Shown here one piece after another: positions 1-8,099 of a DNA stretch of 27,609 bases. Under the pieces are notes generated by a model. That model did not search any database. It saw nothing but the letters and a program-made list of their open reading frames with translations, and was not told where the DNA came from. The translations under genes and the position numbers were made by a program. Source of the stretch: CAIUGU01 sp031398625 (GTDB lineage: Bacteria > Pseudomonadota > Gammaproteobacteria > Steroidobacterales > Steroidobacteraceae); NCBI GenBank assembly GCA_031398625.1, contig JANNNQ010000211.1, forward strand, positions 1-27,609, written 5' to 3'. How positions within the stretch are numbered: the stretch's first letter is position 1; each line of letters begins with the position of its first letter.

Positions 1-63
1 GGCATTGATGAAGATGGCGCCGGACAACCGCACCGACTTCAGGATTTCAGATAGGGGATCCAT
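1..63 (-). CDS. AraC-type regulator, N-terminal start only (partial)
   Basis: The reverse strand from 63 reads ATG and gives MDPLSEILKSVRLSGAIFIN before running off the window. The MDPLS(E/D)-IL opening is typical of AraC-family transcriptional regulators with an N-terminal cupin-type domain. A GGGAG ribosome-binding sequence lies about five bases upstream of the ATG. The gene is divergent from the methyltransferase at 180 and shares its 116-bp intergenic region, so it may regulate it. Only 21 codons are visible, so the family call rests on the N-terminal signature alone. Confidence 0.6.
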   Translation of the reverse strand, partial: MDPLSEILKSVRLSGAIFINA

Positions 64-83
64 CGCGCTCCCATTCGGGTTCT

Positions 84-118
84 TGCCTGGCCGATCGGTC
101 AAAAGCCGCGGCCAGGCA
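84..118. promoter_or_regulatory. 10-bp perfect inverted repeat in divergent promoter region
   Basis: TGCCTGGCCG at 84-93 and its exact reverse complement CGGCCAGGCA at 109-118 are separated by 15 bases. The pair lies between the divergent AraC-type regulator (start 63) and the methyltransferase (start 180). It could be an operator for a dimeric regulator or a hairpin in the methyltransferase leader. AraC proteins more often bind direct repeats, so the binder is not clear. Confidence 0.4.
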
Positions 119-179
119 GCAAATACAGGGCGCCTATCGTGCAGCCAGAATCCCCCTCCACGCAACGGGAGGATCCAGC

Positions 180-1253
180 ATGCAGAACCTGAACAAGACC
201 ATCAACGAAACCGTCCTCAACGAGCTCCTCGGCAAGGCGCTCGTGGACTTCGGAGCCGTCTCGACGGCACCCCTCATTCTGCTGGGAGACCGCCTTGGCC
301 TCTACCGGGCCCTGACCGACGCTGGGCCCTGCACTTCTGCCGAACTGGCCCACCACACGGGCACCCACGAACGGTATGTCCGTGAGTGGCTGAACGCCCA
401 GGCCGCCAGTGGCTACGTCACGTATGACCCGGCCACGGCGCACTATGGACTCACCCCGGAGCAGGCGCTGCTGTTCGCGGACGAGTCGAGCCCCGCCTTC
501 ATCATCGGCGCCTTCCAGACCGCCCTCGCCGCCACGCGCATCGAAAGCAAGCTGGAAGCCGCATTCCGCTCCGGCGCAGGCGTCGGCTGGCATGAGCATG
601 ATCACTCGCTGTTCCATGGCATCGAGCGGTTCTTCCGCACGTCCTACAACACCAACCTCGTGCAGAACTGGTTGCCCACGCTCACCGGCATGGAGCAGCG
701 CCTGCAGGCCGGGGCAACCGTCGCCGATATCGGCTGTGGCCACGGGGCTTCCACCATCCTGATGGCGCAGGCCTATCCGCGGTCGCGCTTCAACGGCTTC
801 GACTATCACCCCGAGTCCATCGAAGCCGCCACCGCCCGTGCGCTTGAACCCGGTGTTGCTGACCGGTGCACCTTCGCAGTCGCCAGTGCCAAGGACTTTC
901 CGGGGCGCAACTACGATCTCGTCACCGTGTTCGATGCCTTGCACGACATGGGCGATCCGGCGGGTGCGTCACGCCATGTCCTGACCACACTGTCGCGGGA
1001 AGGCACGTGGATGATCGTCGAACCGTATGCCGGCGACCGGGTCGAAGACAACCTGAACCCGATCGGCCGCGCGTACTACGCCGGATCGACGTTGATCTGC
1101 ACGCCCTGCTCGCTTGCGCAGGAAGTCGGTCTCGCACTGGGCGCGCAGGCGGGTGAAAAGCGCATGCGGGAAGTTGTCACCGGTGCCGGCTTCACGCGGT
1201 TCCGGCGCACGACGCAGACGCCGTTCAACCTGGTGTACGAGGCACGGCCATGA
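180..1253 (+). CDS. SAM-dependent class I methyltransferase with winged-helix N-terminus
   Basis: This 357-residue protein has two parts. Residues 1-100 look like the dimerisation/winged-helix segment found in small-molecule methyltransferases (LGDRLGLYRAL, then TSAELAHHTGTHERYVREWL). A Rossmann methyltransferase domain follows, with the SAM-binding motif VADIGCGHGA at residues 181-190 and an acidic FDYH motif near 207-210 that would bind the SAM ribose. The layout resembles Rv2258c-like enzymes; the substrate cannot be told. The start is supported by GGGAGG nine bases before the ATG. The gene is single, divergent from an AraC-type regulator, and its stop directly abuts the stop of the convergent gene at 1254. 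Confidence 0.85.
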   Translation: MQNLNKTINETVLNELLGKALVDFGAVSTAPLILLGDRLGLYRALTDAGPCTSAELAHHTGTHERYVREWLNAQAASGYVTYDPATAHYGLTPEQALLFADESSPAFIIGAFQTALAATRIESKLEAAFRSGAGVGWHEHDHSLFHGIERFFRTSYNTNLVQNWLPTLTGMEQRLQAGATVADIGCGHGASTILMAQAYPRSRFNGFDYHPESIEAATARALEPGVADRCTFAVASAKDFPGRNYDLVTVFDALHDMGDPAGASRHVLTTLSREGTWMIVEPYAGDRVEDNLNPIGRAYYAGSTLICTPCSLAQEVGLALGAQAGEKRMREVVTGAGFTRFRRTTQTPFNLVYEARP

Positions 1254-1526
1254 TCAGGCGCCGGCGGCAGGGGCCAGTGCGGAATTTCCCGCTGGCTCGG
1301 TGGCCAGCAGATGCCCGACGCGTCGCAACGTTCGTCGGGCTGAGCGCAACCGCGGCAGCAGGTCTTCGATGGCGTACTGCGCTTCGAGACATTGCGCTAC
1401 TGCAAGTGTCAGTTGCTCCGGGTGCTGCAGGCGGCGATCCACTGCATCGGAAAGCAGCTCATCGAGCGTATTGATCCCGCCGGTGACCTGCTCGATGAGC
1501 CGGACAAGGTGCTGGGTATCGTTCAC
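1254..1526 (-). CDS. Small helical hypothetical protein
   Basis: A 90-residue product begins at GTG 1526, preceded by AAGGAA about nine bases upstream. The protein looks fully helical (TQHLVRLIEQVTGGINTLDE and QCLEAQYAIEDLLPRLRSAR) and ends in an Ala/Pro-rich tail. It has no signal peptide or membrane segment, and I do not recognise the family. It lies 11 bases downstream of the CopD-like gene, so it is probably the last gene of a three-gene operon. An ATG further upstream in the same frame would overlap the CopD-like gene and is less likely. Confidence 0.6.
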   Translation of the reverse strand: MNDTQHLVRLIEQVTGGINTLDELLSDAVDRRLQHPEQLTLAVAQCLEAQYAIEDLLPRLRSARRTLRRVGHLLATEPAGNSALAPAAGA

Positions 1527-1537
1527 GGGCTGTTCCT

Positions 1538-1966
1538 TCAGGAAAAGGGTTTGACGATCACGAGGACGGCGATGCCAAGGGCTGCTGCCAGTATCAGCGG
1601 GGGCATCCTCCCGGCAGAACCTGCGCTGGAAGCTGCTGGACTGGCCGCCAGCCGGCTCAGCTGTCCCGCCTGCATGCCATGCAATGCGGACAGCCCCACC
1701 ACGATTGCCAGCTTCACATTGAGCCAGCCAGTCGCAAACCATCCGGCCTGCAACGCCATCACGATCCCGAGCAGCCAAGCCAGCCCCATCGCCGGAGAAG
1801 TCACCCGGCTGTCCCAGCGCCTGACTCCTTCGAGAAACTGAGCGTACCCCGCGAGCGTTGCGGCAGACCCGGTTGCCGTCTTCAACGCCAATGACTGCAG
1901 GAGCAGCCCGCCGATCCAGGCAATGACCGCCGCTACGTGCACGGCCTTCAGCAACAGGTACATCAT
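1538..1966 (-). CDS. CopD-like integral membrane protein
   Basis: This 142-residue protein has about four hydrophobic segments: residues 1-28 (LLLKAVHVAAVIAWIGGLLL), 58-78, 84-102 and 121-140. The opening HVAAVIAWIGG resembles the first helix of CopD/HemJ-type proteins, where conserved histidines sit near the membrane face. Known relatives act in copper resistance or as haem-associated membrane proteins, but the substrate here is unknown. The ATG at 1966 overlaps the stop of the upstream DUF3817 gene as ATGA, which implies translational coupling. The longer open frame upstream is a shadow of that gene. Confidence 0.7.
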   Translation of the reverse strand: MMYLLLKAVHVAAVIAWIGGLLLQSLALKTATGSAATLAGYAQFLEGVRRWDSRVTSPAMGLAWLLGIVMALQAGWFATGWLNVKLAIVVGLSALHGMQAGQLSRLAASPAASSAGSAGRMPPLILAAALGIAVLVIVKPFS

Positions 1967-2301
1967 GGACGGACGCGCGCCAGCAACTCGGCTTCCTTGC
2001 GCCTCATGAAGCCGGCATTGAAGAATGCCCCGCCCGGAATCAGCGCCGCTAGCAGGACACGCAGGATCTCGCCGCGGGACCAGTCCTCGCCCGAGACGGT
2101 ATTGATCACCATCCAGAGGTAGAACAGGAACACCATGCCGTGTACCGGCCCGACTACCGAAACCATCCCCGGATAACCGGCAAGATGCTTGAGCGGCACC
2201 GCGACGCCGACGAGAAGGCCCAGGGTTACACCTTCGATGAGCGCCATGACCCGCAGGGAAAACATGCGGATATTGCGATCGCGGTCCAGCGCCATGGTCA
2301 T
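1963..2301 (-). CDS. DUF3817-type small membrane protein
   Basis: The product has 112 residues with three hydrophobic segments: around 12-40 (FSLRVMALIEGVTLGLLVGV), 48-68 (VVGPVHGMVFLFYLW) and 78-98 (ILRVLLAALIPGGAFF). The EG...LK(H)..G and GP-HG-FL-Y pattern, ending in a basic RRKE tail, is typical of DUF3817 (YdzA-like) proteins, whose function is unknown. ATG 2301 is preceded by GAGGG. The longer open frame to 2418 would enter the promoter region shared with the divergent regulator. It is the first gene of an operon with the CopD-like gene (4-base overlap) and the small protein at 1254. Confidence 0.75.
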   Translation of the reverse strand: MTMALDRDRNIRMFSLRVMALIEGVTLGLLVGVAVPLKHLAGYPGMVSVVGPVHGMVFLFYLWMVINTVSGEDWSRGEILRVLLAALIPGGAFFNAGFMRRKEAELLARVRP

Positions 2302-2360
2302 TCTGCAGCCCTCGTTCCCCTGTCGGGGAATGATTCTGCCGTCCGGACAGCCGGGGGAGT

Positions 2361-2396
2361 ATTGGCTGGAACGCCAATATTCGACTGATTCCAGCC
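2361..2396. promoter_or_regulatory. Nested inverted repeats between divergent genes
   Basis: ATTGGC-TGGAAC-GCCAAT at 2361-2378 is a perfect 6-bp dyad. It overlaps a larger dyad with GGCTGGAA at 2364-2371 and TTCCAGCC at 2389-2396. Both lie in the 191-bp divergent region between the DUF3817 operon (start 2301) and the GlxA-type regulator (start 2493). They are candidate operators, possibly for the regulator itself. No clear -35/-10 pair could be fixed to either gene. Confidence 0.4.
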
Positions 2397-2492
2397 ATCG
2401 GGCGCAAAAGCACCGCAACGGTCATTCATGCCGGCCGTAGAATCGAACCGAAACCCGACTGGCCTGAATAAACTTGCCGACAGGATCTCGCC

Positions 2493-3461
2493 ATGCACAG
2501 GATCGCCGTCCTCGCGCTTCATGGAGTCGTCCCCGGGGATCTCTGCATTCCCTGTGACACCTTTTCCCGAACCCGGGCGCCGGGAGTGCATGACCCTTAC
2601 CAGGTACGCGTCTGCGGCGAGGCGCGGGACATCAAGGCCGGCCTGTTCGACTTCCGGGTCCAGTGGCGGCTCAAGGATGTCGTGGGCGCCGATACCGTCA
2701 TCGTGCCAGGCGTAGCCAATCCGTCGATGCCGATCGCGGACGAAGTCATCGACGTGATCCGGGAAGCTGCGAACCACGGCGCGAGAATCGCCTCCATCTG
2801 TACCGGCGCATTCGTCCTCGCGGCAGCGGGACTGCTGGATGGACTGCGGGCGACCACGCACTGGCTTGCGGCGGCCGAACTCGCCAGTCGCTACCCGTCA
2901 ATCGAGGTCGACCCGGATGTCCTGTTCGTCGACAACGGCCGGGTACTCACGTCCGCCGGCGCCGCGGCAGGGTTCGATCTCTGCCTGCATCTCATCCGGC
3001 GCGACTACGGCGCGACCGCCGCAGCCGATACCGCTCGACTCGCCGTCATGCCGCTCGAACGCGAAGGCGGCCAGGCGCAGTTCATCGTGCACGAACCGCC
3101 AACCTCCTCCGCGACGCTGCAGCCGCTGCTGCAATGGCTCGACAGGCACCTGCAACGCCCGCTGACTCTCGACGAGATCGCGCGCCGCGCAGCCATGAGC
3201 ACTCGGACACTGAGTCGCCGATTCCTGGAGCAGACTGGAACCACACCCCTGCAGTGGGTGCTGGTGGCCCGGGTCCGCCGGGCGCGGCAGCTGCTCGAAA
3301 CGACGGGACTGTCGATCGAACAGGTTGCCGCACGATCGGGATTCGGTTCAGCGACGGCCTTCCGATCGCGGTTCGGCACCGTCCTCGGCACCAGCCCGCA
3401 GGCCTATCGACGCGCCTTTGGGCAGAATCGGTCAGGAGCCGCGGCGGGCAGGCATCGCTGA
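2493..3461 (+). CDS. GlxA-family regulator (DJ-1/PfpI domain plus AraC helix-turn-helix)
   Basis: This 322-residue protein has the two-domain GlxA architecture. Residues 1-185 form a DJ-1/PfpI amidotransferase-like sensor, with the nucleophile-elbow motif ASICTGAFVLAAAG and a cysteine at 103. Residues 205-310 form an AraC DNA-binding domain with two helix-turn-helix units (LTLDEIARRAAMSTRTLSRR and IEQVAARSGFGSATAFRSRF). Family members are usually activators of catabolic genes. AGGAT lies about nine bases before the ATG. The gene diverges from the DUF3817 operon and converges on iorB, so it may control either neighbour. Confidence 0.9.
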   Translation: MHRIAVLALHGVVPGDLCIPCDTFSRTRAPGVHDPYQVRVCGEARDIKAGLFDFRVQWRLKDVVGADTVIVPGVANPSMPIADEVIDVIREAANHGARIASICTGAFVLAAAGLLDGLRATTHWLAAAELASRYPSIEVDPDVLFVDNGRVLTSAGAAAGFDLCLHLIRRDYGATAAADTARLAVMPLEREGGQAQFIVHEPPTSSATLQPLLQWLDRHLQRPLTLDEIARRAAMSTRTLSRRFLEQTGTTPLQWVLVARVRRARQLLETTGLSIEQVAARSGFGSATAFRSRFGTVLGTSPQAYRRAFGQNRSGAAAGRHR

Positions 3462-3499
3462 ACCATCAGCGAACCGGGTGCCGCTCCCTCGCGAGCTGC

Positions 3500-5866
3500 C
3501 TACACCCCCGCCGCCTTGAGGGCTGCCAGCACCCGCTCCCTGCGGAAGGGTGGCCGACGCAGGCGAACGCCAGTGGCGTCGTGAATGGCATTGGCCACCG
3601 CGGCAATGACGGGCTTGTGGCTGCTTTCACCCGCGCCGTAGGGAGCCAGATCGGAACGACCCGGGTCCGGATCGCCATTGACCAGCACGACGTCGATGCT
3701 CTCGGGGGTATCCGAATGCCGGAGGCTGGGATGCGAGCCCCAGTCGAGACTGGTGACCTTCTCGGTATCGAACTGCACCTCTTCCCAGAGGGCGCGACTC
3801 AACGCGTGCAGCATGCCGCACTCGATGGTGTGGCTCGCGCCTTCGGGATTGATGACCAGGCCACAGTCGTGTGCGCACACCAGCCGTTTCACCCAGACGC
3901 GACCTGTCTGCCGATTGACCTCGACCTCGGCAACGGTAGCGGCAATCGTGTTGCTGCGATAGGTATAGGCGATACCTCGCCCGGAGAGGATTTCCCCCGC
4001 GGCGACGGGTTTCGGCGACGGGCGCGGGTCCCAGCCGTACTTGCTGGCGACCGCATTGACCACAGCCAGCGACCGCGCGCGCCGGAACACGTCGTCCTCG
4101 GTGCTCGCGGACAGCATGTCGAGCCGGAACTGCACCGGATCCGCCCTGGCTGCCACGGCGAGCTCGTCGATGAACGACTCGAACGCGAACGTCACCTGCG
4201 GTCCATTGGGGTCGCGCAGATTGCCGGTACGCAGCGGCGTCTCCCAGATCATGGGCAGGCCGACGACCCGCGTTGTCATGCGCCGGTGCGGAATCCCGTA
4301 CATCACTGACGGCGTCTCCGCTTCACCCTTGGCCGGTTCGGGCCGCTTGCCCATGAGCTGGGCAATCAACACCGTGTCGGGCACGTTGTAGCCCAGGTGG
4401 TTGTAGTCAACGGCGCAGGCGTCGTACTCCAGCGCCACCACCTTGCCGGTCGCATCGAGTCCACCGCGCAGCTTGAAGACGTACGGCGGTCCCTTGGTAT
4501 CCCAGGCCGTCTCCTCGTCGCGCATCCATTGCATGCGGACCGGCCGGCCCATTTCCCGTGCCAGGAATGCAGCCTCGAAACCGGCATCATCGGCCGCGGT
4601 CCGCCCGTACACCTGCGGGCCATCCATGTAGACCACACGCACCTGCTCGCGGGGCATGTCCAGAAACTTCGCGACGCCGTTGCGCAGGCCGTATGCCTTC
4701 ATGTCGTTGGAGTAGATGGTCATCTGCCCATTCGAGGGATCGGCCAGCGCATGCGCCGGGCCAATGGCAGTGTGTCCCTGGAAAGGGACCTCGTACTCCG
4801 CCTCCACGAGCCGCGTGGCGCCGGCAAATGCCGTCTCCGGATTGCCGTGAATCTCCGGTTCGCCCGTCGAGGTGGGTGTCGCGCTGCGCATGTATGTGAA
4901 CAGATCGTCGGACGCCGGGAACGGCGCGGCTGCCGGCCGCTTCCACTCCACTTTCAGCTCCCTGGCGGCGCGGATGGCCTGCTCTTCGCGCTCGCAGATC
5001 ACCGCCACATAGTTGCCGCTGCGGATGACCCGGAGAAAGCCGGGTACAGCTGCGACTGACGACTCGTCGATACGCACGAGCGAAGCGCCCGCGAAGGGCG
5101 GCCTGACATTGCGCGCATGGACCATCCCGGGGAGCTTCACGTCCACTGCCCAGCTCAATGAGCCATCGACCTTCGCCGGAATGTCGTAGCGCTTCAGTGA
5201 CTGGCCGACGACCCGCAGCTCATTCACGGGCTTCACATTCGCAACGCCTGTCGTGGCATCCACGTTGCGTCCGGTCAGCGAGACGTTGAAACGCTTGCCG
5301 CCGATGAGTTCGGCGTAGGTGACCGACCGGGTGGGGTCAACCTTGAGGGCGATCGTTGCATTGTTCACCACGAGCTGGTCGACCGGCACGCCGAAGTGCT
5401 GGCCCGCCTGCTCCAGCAGCACCCGCCGCCCTTCTGCTGCCACCCGGCGCATCGGCCAGCCATCGCGCTCGATGGCGTCGGAACCGCCGGACCCCCCTTG
5501 GTCCGGGGTGGTGTCGGTACAACCCATGACGAGACTCGTCTTGTCATAGGCGATATCGAGCTCGTCGCACATCATCTGGCGGAACGCCGTGCCTGTGCCC
5601 TGGCCGCCGTCGGTCTTGCCGACGAAGAACGTTGCGGTGTTGTCAGGATGGATGACGATCCAGGTATCGAGCTGCCTGAAGTCGGGATCGACATACGGGC
5701 CGGCTCCCCCGGCGACCGCTGCGAGCGCTTTCACGCCCGGGAGACTGCCCACGCCGAGACTGACAACCAGCGCGCCCGAGGCCTTGAGGAAATTCCGGCG
5801 CGAGGGGGACGAATTGCCGCCGAGGAGCGCGTCTTCGACCGCCTGCGGGAGTTGCAGGTTGCTCAT
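3500..5866 (-). CDS. iorB: Molybdopterin-binding subunit of an IorB-type hydroxylase
   Basis: This 788-residue protein belongs to the xanthine dehydrogenase family large subunits, closest in layout to isoquinoline 1-oxidoreductase beta subunit. A twin-arginine signal (SRRNFLKASGALVVSLGVGS, arginines at 23-24) predicts Tat export to the periplasm with cofactor bound. Downstream are molybdopterin-domain features such as VDGSLSWAVDVKLPGMVHA, VEAEYEVPFQGHTAIGPAHA and, near the end, HDCGLVINPEGA..IECGM. The ATG overlaps the iorA stop by four bases. Together the pair would hydroxylate an N-heteroaromatic or aldehyde substrate. There is no FAD-binding subunit beside it, as expected for IorAB-type enzymes that pass electrons to cytochromes. 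The true substrate cannot be read from sequence. Confidence 0.88.
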   Translation of the reverse strand: MSNLQLPQAVEDALLGGNSSPSRRNFLKASGALVVSLGVGSLPGVKALAAVAGGAGPYVDPDFRQLDTWIVIHPDNTATFFVGKTDGGQGTGTAFRQMMCDELDIAYDKTSLVMGCTDTTPDQGGSGGSDAIERDGWPMRRVAAEGRRVLLEQAGQHFGVPVDQLVVNNATIALKVDPTRSVTYAELIGGKRFNVSLTGRNVDATTGVANVKPVNELRVVGQSLKRYDIPAKVDGSLSWAVDVKLPGMVHARNVRPPFAGASLVRIDESSVAAVPGFLRVIRSGNYVAVICEREEQAIRAARELKVEWKRPAAAPFPASDDLFTYMRSATPTSTGEPEIHGNPETAFAGATRLVEAEYEVPFQGHTAIGPAHALADPSNGQMTIYSNDMKAYGLRNGVAKFLDMPREQVRVVYMDGPQVYGRTAADDAGFEAAFLAREMGRPVRMQWMRDEETAWDTKGPPYVFKLRGGLDATGKVVALEYDACAVDYNHLGYNVPDTVLIAQLMGKRPEPAKGEAETPSVMYGIPHRRMTTRVVGLPMIWETPLRTGNLRDPNGPQVTFAFESFIDELAVAARADPVQFRLDMLSASTEDDVFRRARSLAVVNAVASKYGWDPRPSPKPVAAGEILSGRGIAYTYRSNTIAATVAEVEVNRQTGRVWVKRLVCAHDCGLVINPEGASHTIECGMLHALSRALWEEVQFDTEKVTSLDWGSHPSLRHSDTPESIDVVLVNGDPDPGRSDLAPYGAGESSHKPVIAAVANAIHDATGVRLRRPPFRRERVLAALKAAGV

Positions 5867-6363
5867 GGGGCCCCCACCGTTGCACTTGTCCTCGAATCAC
5901 TTGTCCTCGAATCACGCACCACCCGCTTGATCGCCGCCTGGACCCGGTAATACGTCATGCACCTGCACAGCGCTCCATCCATCGCTTCCCGGATTTCGGC
6001 ATCGGTCGGGTTGGGATTCCGGTCCAGGAGCACCTTGGCATTCATGATCTGGCCGTTCTGGCAGTAACCGCACTGCGGCGCCTGTTCGTCGATCCAGGCC
6101 TGCTGCAGCGGATGCAGCTTGCCGTCCTTCGAGAGGCCTTCGAGGGTGGTGATTTCGCCGGTCACCGCTGATACGGGAAAGAGGCAGGATCGCACGGCCG
6201 CCCCGTCGATGATGACGGTGCACACCGCGCACTGGCCGAGTCCACACCCGAAGCGCGGACCGCGCAGATCCAGGTCGTTCCGCAACACGTACAAAAGAGG
6301 CGTAGACGGATCCACGTCCACTTCGTGAGTCGCGCCGTTGACTTGCAGTTTGACGATGCTCAT
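5863..6363 (-). CDS. iorA: [2Fe-2S] subunit of an IorA-type hydroxylase
   Basis: The 166-residue protein has both iron-sulfur domains of the small subunit of molybdenum hydroxylases. The N-terminal plant-type ferredoxin cluster has cysteines at 40, 45, 48 and 60 (GCGLGQCAVC...C). The C-terminal helical cluster has cysteines at 98, 101, 133 and 135 (CGYCQNGQIM and LCRC). It would carry electrons from the molybdopterin site of IorB. AAGG lies about eight bases before the ATG, and the stop overlaps the iorB start. Its C-terminus contains a perfect 15-bp tandem duplication giving DSRTSDSRTS, which lies outside the conserved fold. Confidence 0.9.
   Translation of the reverse strand: MSIVKLQVNGATHEVDVDPSTPLLYVLRNDLDLRGPRFGCGLGQCAVCTVIIDGAAVRSCLFPVSAVTGEITTLEGLSKDGKLHPLQQAWIDEQAPQCGYCQNGQIMNAKVLLDRNPNPTDAEIREAMDGALCRCMTYYRVQAAIKRVVRDSRTSDSRTSATVGAP
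5883..5915. repeat. 15-bp tandem duplication in the iorA 3' end
   Basis: The 33-base tract has exact period 15 (unit ACTTGTCCTCGAATC, about 2.2 copies). It keeps the frame and duplicates DSRTS in the tail of IorA. It looks like a recent slippage or duplication event. Confidence 0.9.
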
Positions 6364-6484
6364 GACTCACCTTGCGAGTGTGCGGGGGTTGGCACCCGGG
6401 CGAGAGTAAGTCACCGCCGTATTGAAGACAACTGATGGCAGGAAAAGAACATGTTAAGACCGGCAGTGGCCGCAAACGCACCCT

Positions 6485-6498
6485 TTTGCAGATGCAAA
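6485..6498. promoter_or_regulatory. TTTGCA-GA-TGCAAA palindrome upstream of iorA
   Basis: This 14-base dyad lies about 120-135 bases upstream of the iorA start and about 45 bases downstream of the selO stop. It could be an operator for the ior operon. Nearer the gene, TTGTCT and TACTCT spaced 17 bases apart (minus strand, about 6402-6430) are a weak promoter candidate. Both assignments are tentative. Confidence 0.25.
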
Positions 6499-6542
6499 GA
6501 CGGTTCAGGAATCGAAACCCCTACTCCGGGGCCCAGGGTTCT

Positions 6543-8099
6543 TCAGGTGCCGCAGAAGGTTCGGTAACGCGGCTGGCCTGGCGGCGCCGGTCCGGCAAGG
6601 CCGGCATGTCCGGGCTGGTCGTCAAAGGGACGCGACAGCACCGTCAGCAGCGTATTGAAGGGCGCGAAGTCCTCGTGGTCCACGGCCGCGGTCAAGGCGG
6701 CCTCGACGAGATGATTGCGCGGAATGAAGCCGGGGTTAGCCAACTGCATCGTTTCCGCTCGCGTCGCAAGGCCGGCCGGATCTCGCCGCAGCCTCTCTGT
6801 CCAGCGGACATGCCACGCATCGCAGGCAGAGGGATCAGCAAACAGTCCGCGGAGCGTCTGCACCTGTCCGGCCGCAGCCCCTGCCAGGGAGCGGAAGGCG
6901 AGCGTGTAATCGACGTCGTTGCCTTCCATTGCCGCGAGAAACCCTTTGGCGAGATCGAGGTCGCCCGGGTCTTCGTTCGCCAGCCCGAGTTTGCGTCGCA
7001 TTCCCTCGAGCCAGCGCTTTTCATAGCGCTCACCGAAGCCCTGCAGCAGGTCTGTTGCCCGCGAGACTGCGCGCTCCGGATCGGCGTCAATGTGCGGCAG
7101 CAAGGCTTCTGCGAGGCGAGCAAGATTCCACGCTGCGATGCCCGGCTGGTTTGCGAACGCATAGCGGCCGTGCGAGTCGATGGAACTGAAGACCGTCGCC
7201 GGGTCGTAGCGATCCATCCACGCACAGGGACCGTAATCGATGGTTTCACCGGCAACACCCATGTTGTCGGTATTCATCACGCCGTGGATGAACCCCACGT
7301 GCATCCAGCTTGCGACGAGCGCGGCCTGTCGATCTGCCACTGCCGCGAGCAGATCCAGATATGCATCCGGGTGACCTGCAAGCTCCGGGTAGTGGCGTGC
7401 GATCACGTAGTCGGCGAGCTTGCGAACCTTGTCGTGCTCGCCACGGGCCGCGAAGAATTCGAACGTCCCAACGCGAACATGGCTCGCCGCCACGCGCGTG
7501 AGCACCGCGCCGGGCAGAAGCCGGTCACGCACGATGTGCTCACCCGTCGTAGCGACCGCCAGTGCCCGCGTGGTGGGGATGCCGAGCGCATGCATGGCTT
7601 CGCCGATCAGGTATTCGCGCAGCACCGGGCCGAGTGCAGCCTTGCCATCGCCATTGCGCGAGAAGGGCGTCCTTCCAGAGCCTTTGAGCTGGATGTCCCG
7701 CCGCCGGCCATGGCGGTCGATCACTTCACCGAGGAGCAACGCACGGCCGTCCCCCAGCTGCGGCGAGAAACCGCCGAACTGATGGCCGGCGTAGACCTGG
7801 GCCAGGGGCAGCGCACCCGACGGTACCTCACTGCCCGCAAACACCCGTGCTCCCGCCGGCGAATCGAGGCCGTCGACATCGAGCCCCAATTCCTCGGCCA
7901 AATCGCGGTTGAACTTGATCAGCCTGGGTTCAGCGGCCGGAGCAGGGTTCCAGGGCACATAAAATCCCTCCAGCTCCCGTGCGTACGTATTGTCGAAATC
8001 GATCGGCGGAGGAGCTGGGGGTAACTCACGACGGGCAGGAGGACTGCTCAAGCCGGTTCCGCCCTGAGTCCTGCCGCCGTCGTTCGCGGGAGCTTCCAT
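6543..8099 (-). CDS. selO: SelO-family protein adenylyltransferase (YdiU/UPF0061)
   Basis: This 518-residue protein is a pseudokinase-fold AMPylase. It carries the family motifs QVYAGHQFGGFSPQLGDGRA (101-120), QLKGSGRTPFSRNGDGKAAL (137-156), LIGEAMHALGIPTTRALA (164-181) and HGVMNTDNM..ETIDYGPCAW (272-294), which hold the nucleotide and metal-binding residues. SelO proteins AMPylate redox proteins such as glutaredoxin in E. coli. The ATG at 8099 lies 52 bases inside msrA and adds a Pro-rich N-terminus absent from typical SelO. A TTG at 8051 would instead overlap the msrA stop as TTGA with a GGGCGGA-like site upstream, leaving 502 residues, so the true start is uncertain. Confidence 0.9.
   Translation of the reverse strand: MEAPANDGGRTQGGTGLSSPPARRELPPAPPPIDFDNTYARELEGFYVPWNPAPAAEPRLIKFNRDLAEELGLDVDGLDSPAGARVFAGSEVPSGALPLAQVYAGHQFGGFSPQLGDGRALLLGEVIDRHGRRRDIQLKGSGRTPFSRNGDGKAALGPVLREYLIGEAMHALGIPTTRALAVATTGEHIVRDRLLPGAVLTRVAASHVRVGTFEFFAARGEHDKVRKLADYVIARHYPELAGHPDAYLDLLAAVADRQAALVASWMHVGFIHGVMNTDNMGVAGETIDYGPCAWMDRYDPATVFSSIDSHGRYAFANQPGIAAWNLARLAEALLPHIDADPERAVSRATDLLQGFGERYEKRWLEGMRRKLGLANEDPGDLDLAKGFLAAMEGNDVDYTLAFRSLAGAAAGQVQTLRGLFADPSACDAWHVRWTERLRRDPAGLATRAETMQLANPGFIPRNHLVEAALTAAVDHEDFAPFNTLLTVLSRPFDDQPGHAGLAGPAPPGQPRYRTFCGT

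Noticed and set aside
99..944. Long minus-strand open frame opposite the methyltransferase
   Set aside because: It is antisense to a clear methyltransferase with family motifs, and its sequence lacks any motif; GC-rich DNA leaves such frames open.
2663..4309. 548-codon plus-strand open frame spanning the GlxA regulator and iorB
   Set aside because: It crosses two real genes in different frames and has no recognisable domain.
6435..8024. 529-codon plus-strand open frame over selO
   Set aside because: The opposite strand encodes SelO with all family motifs; the plus-strand product is an Arg/His-rich shadow.
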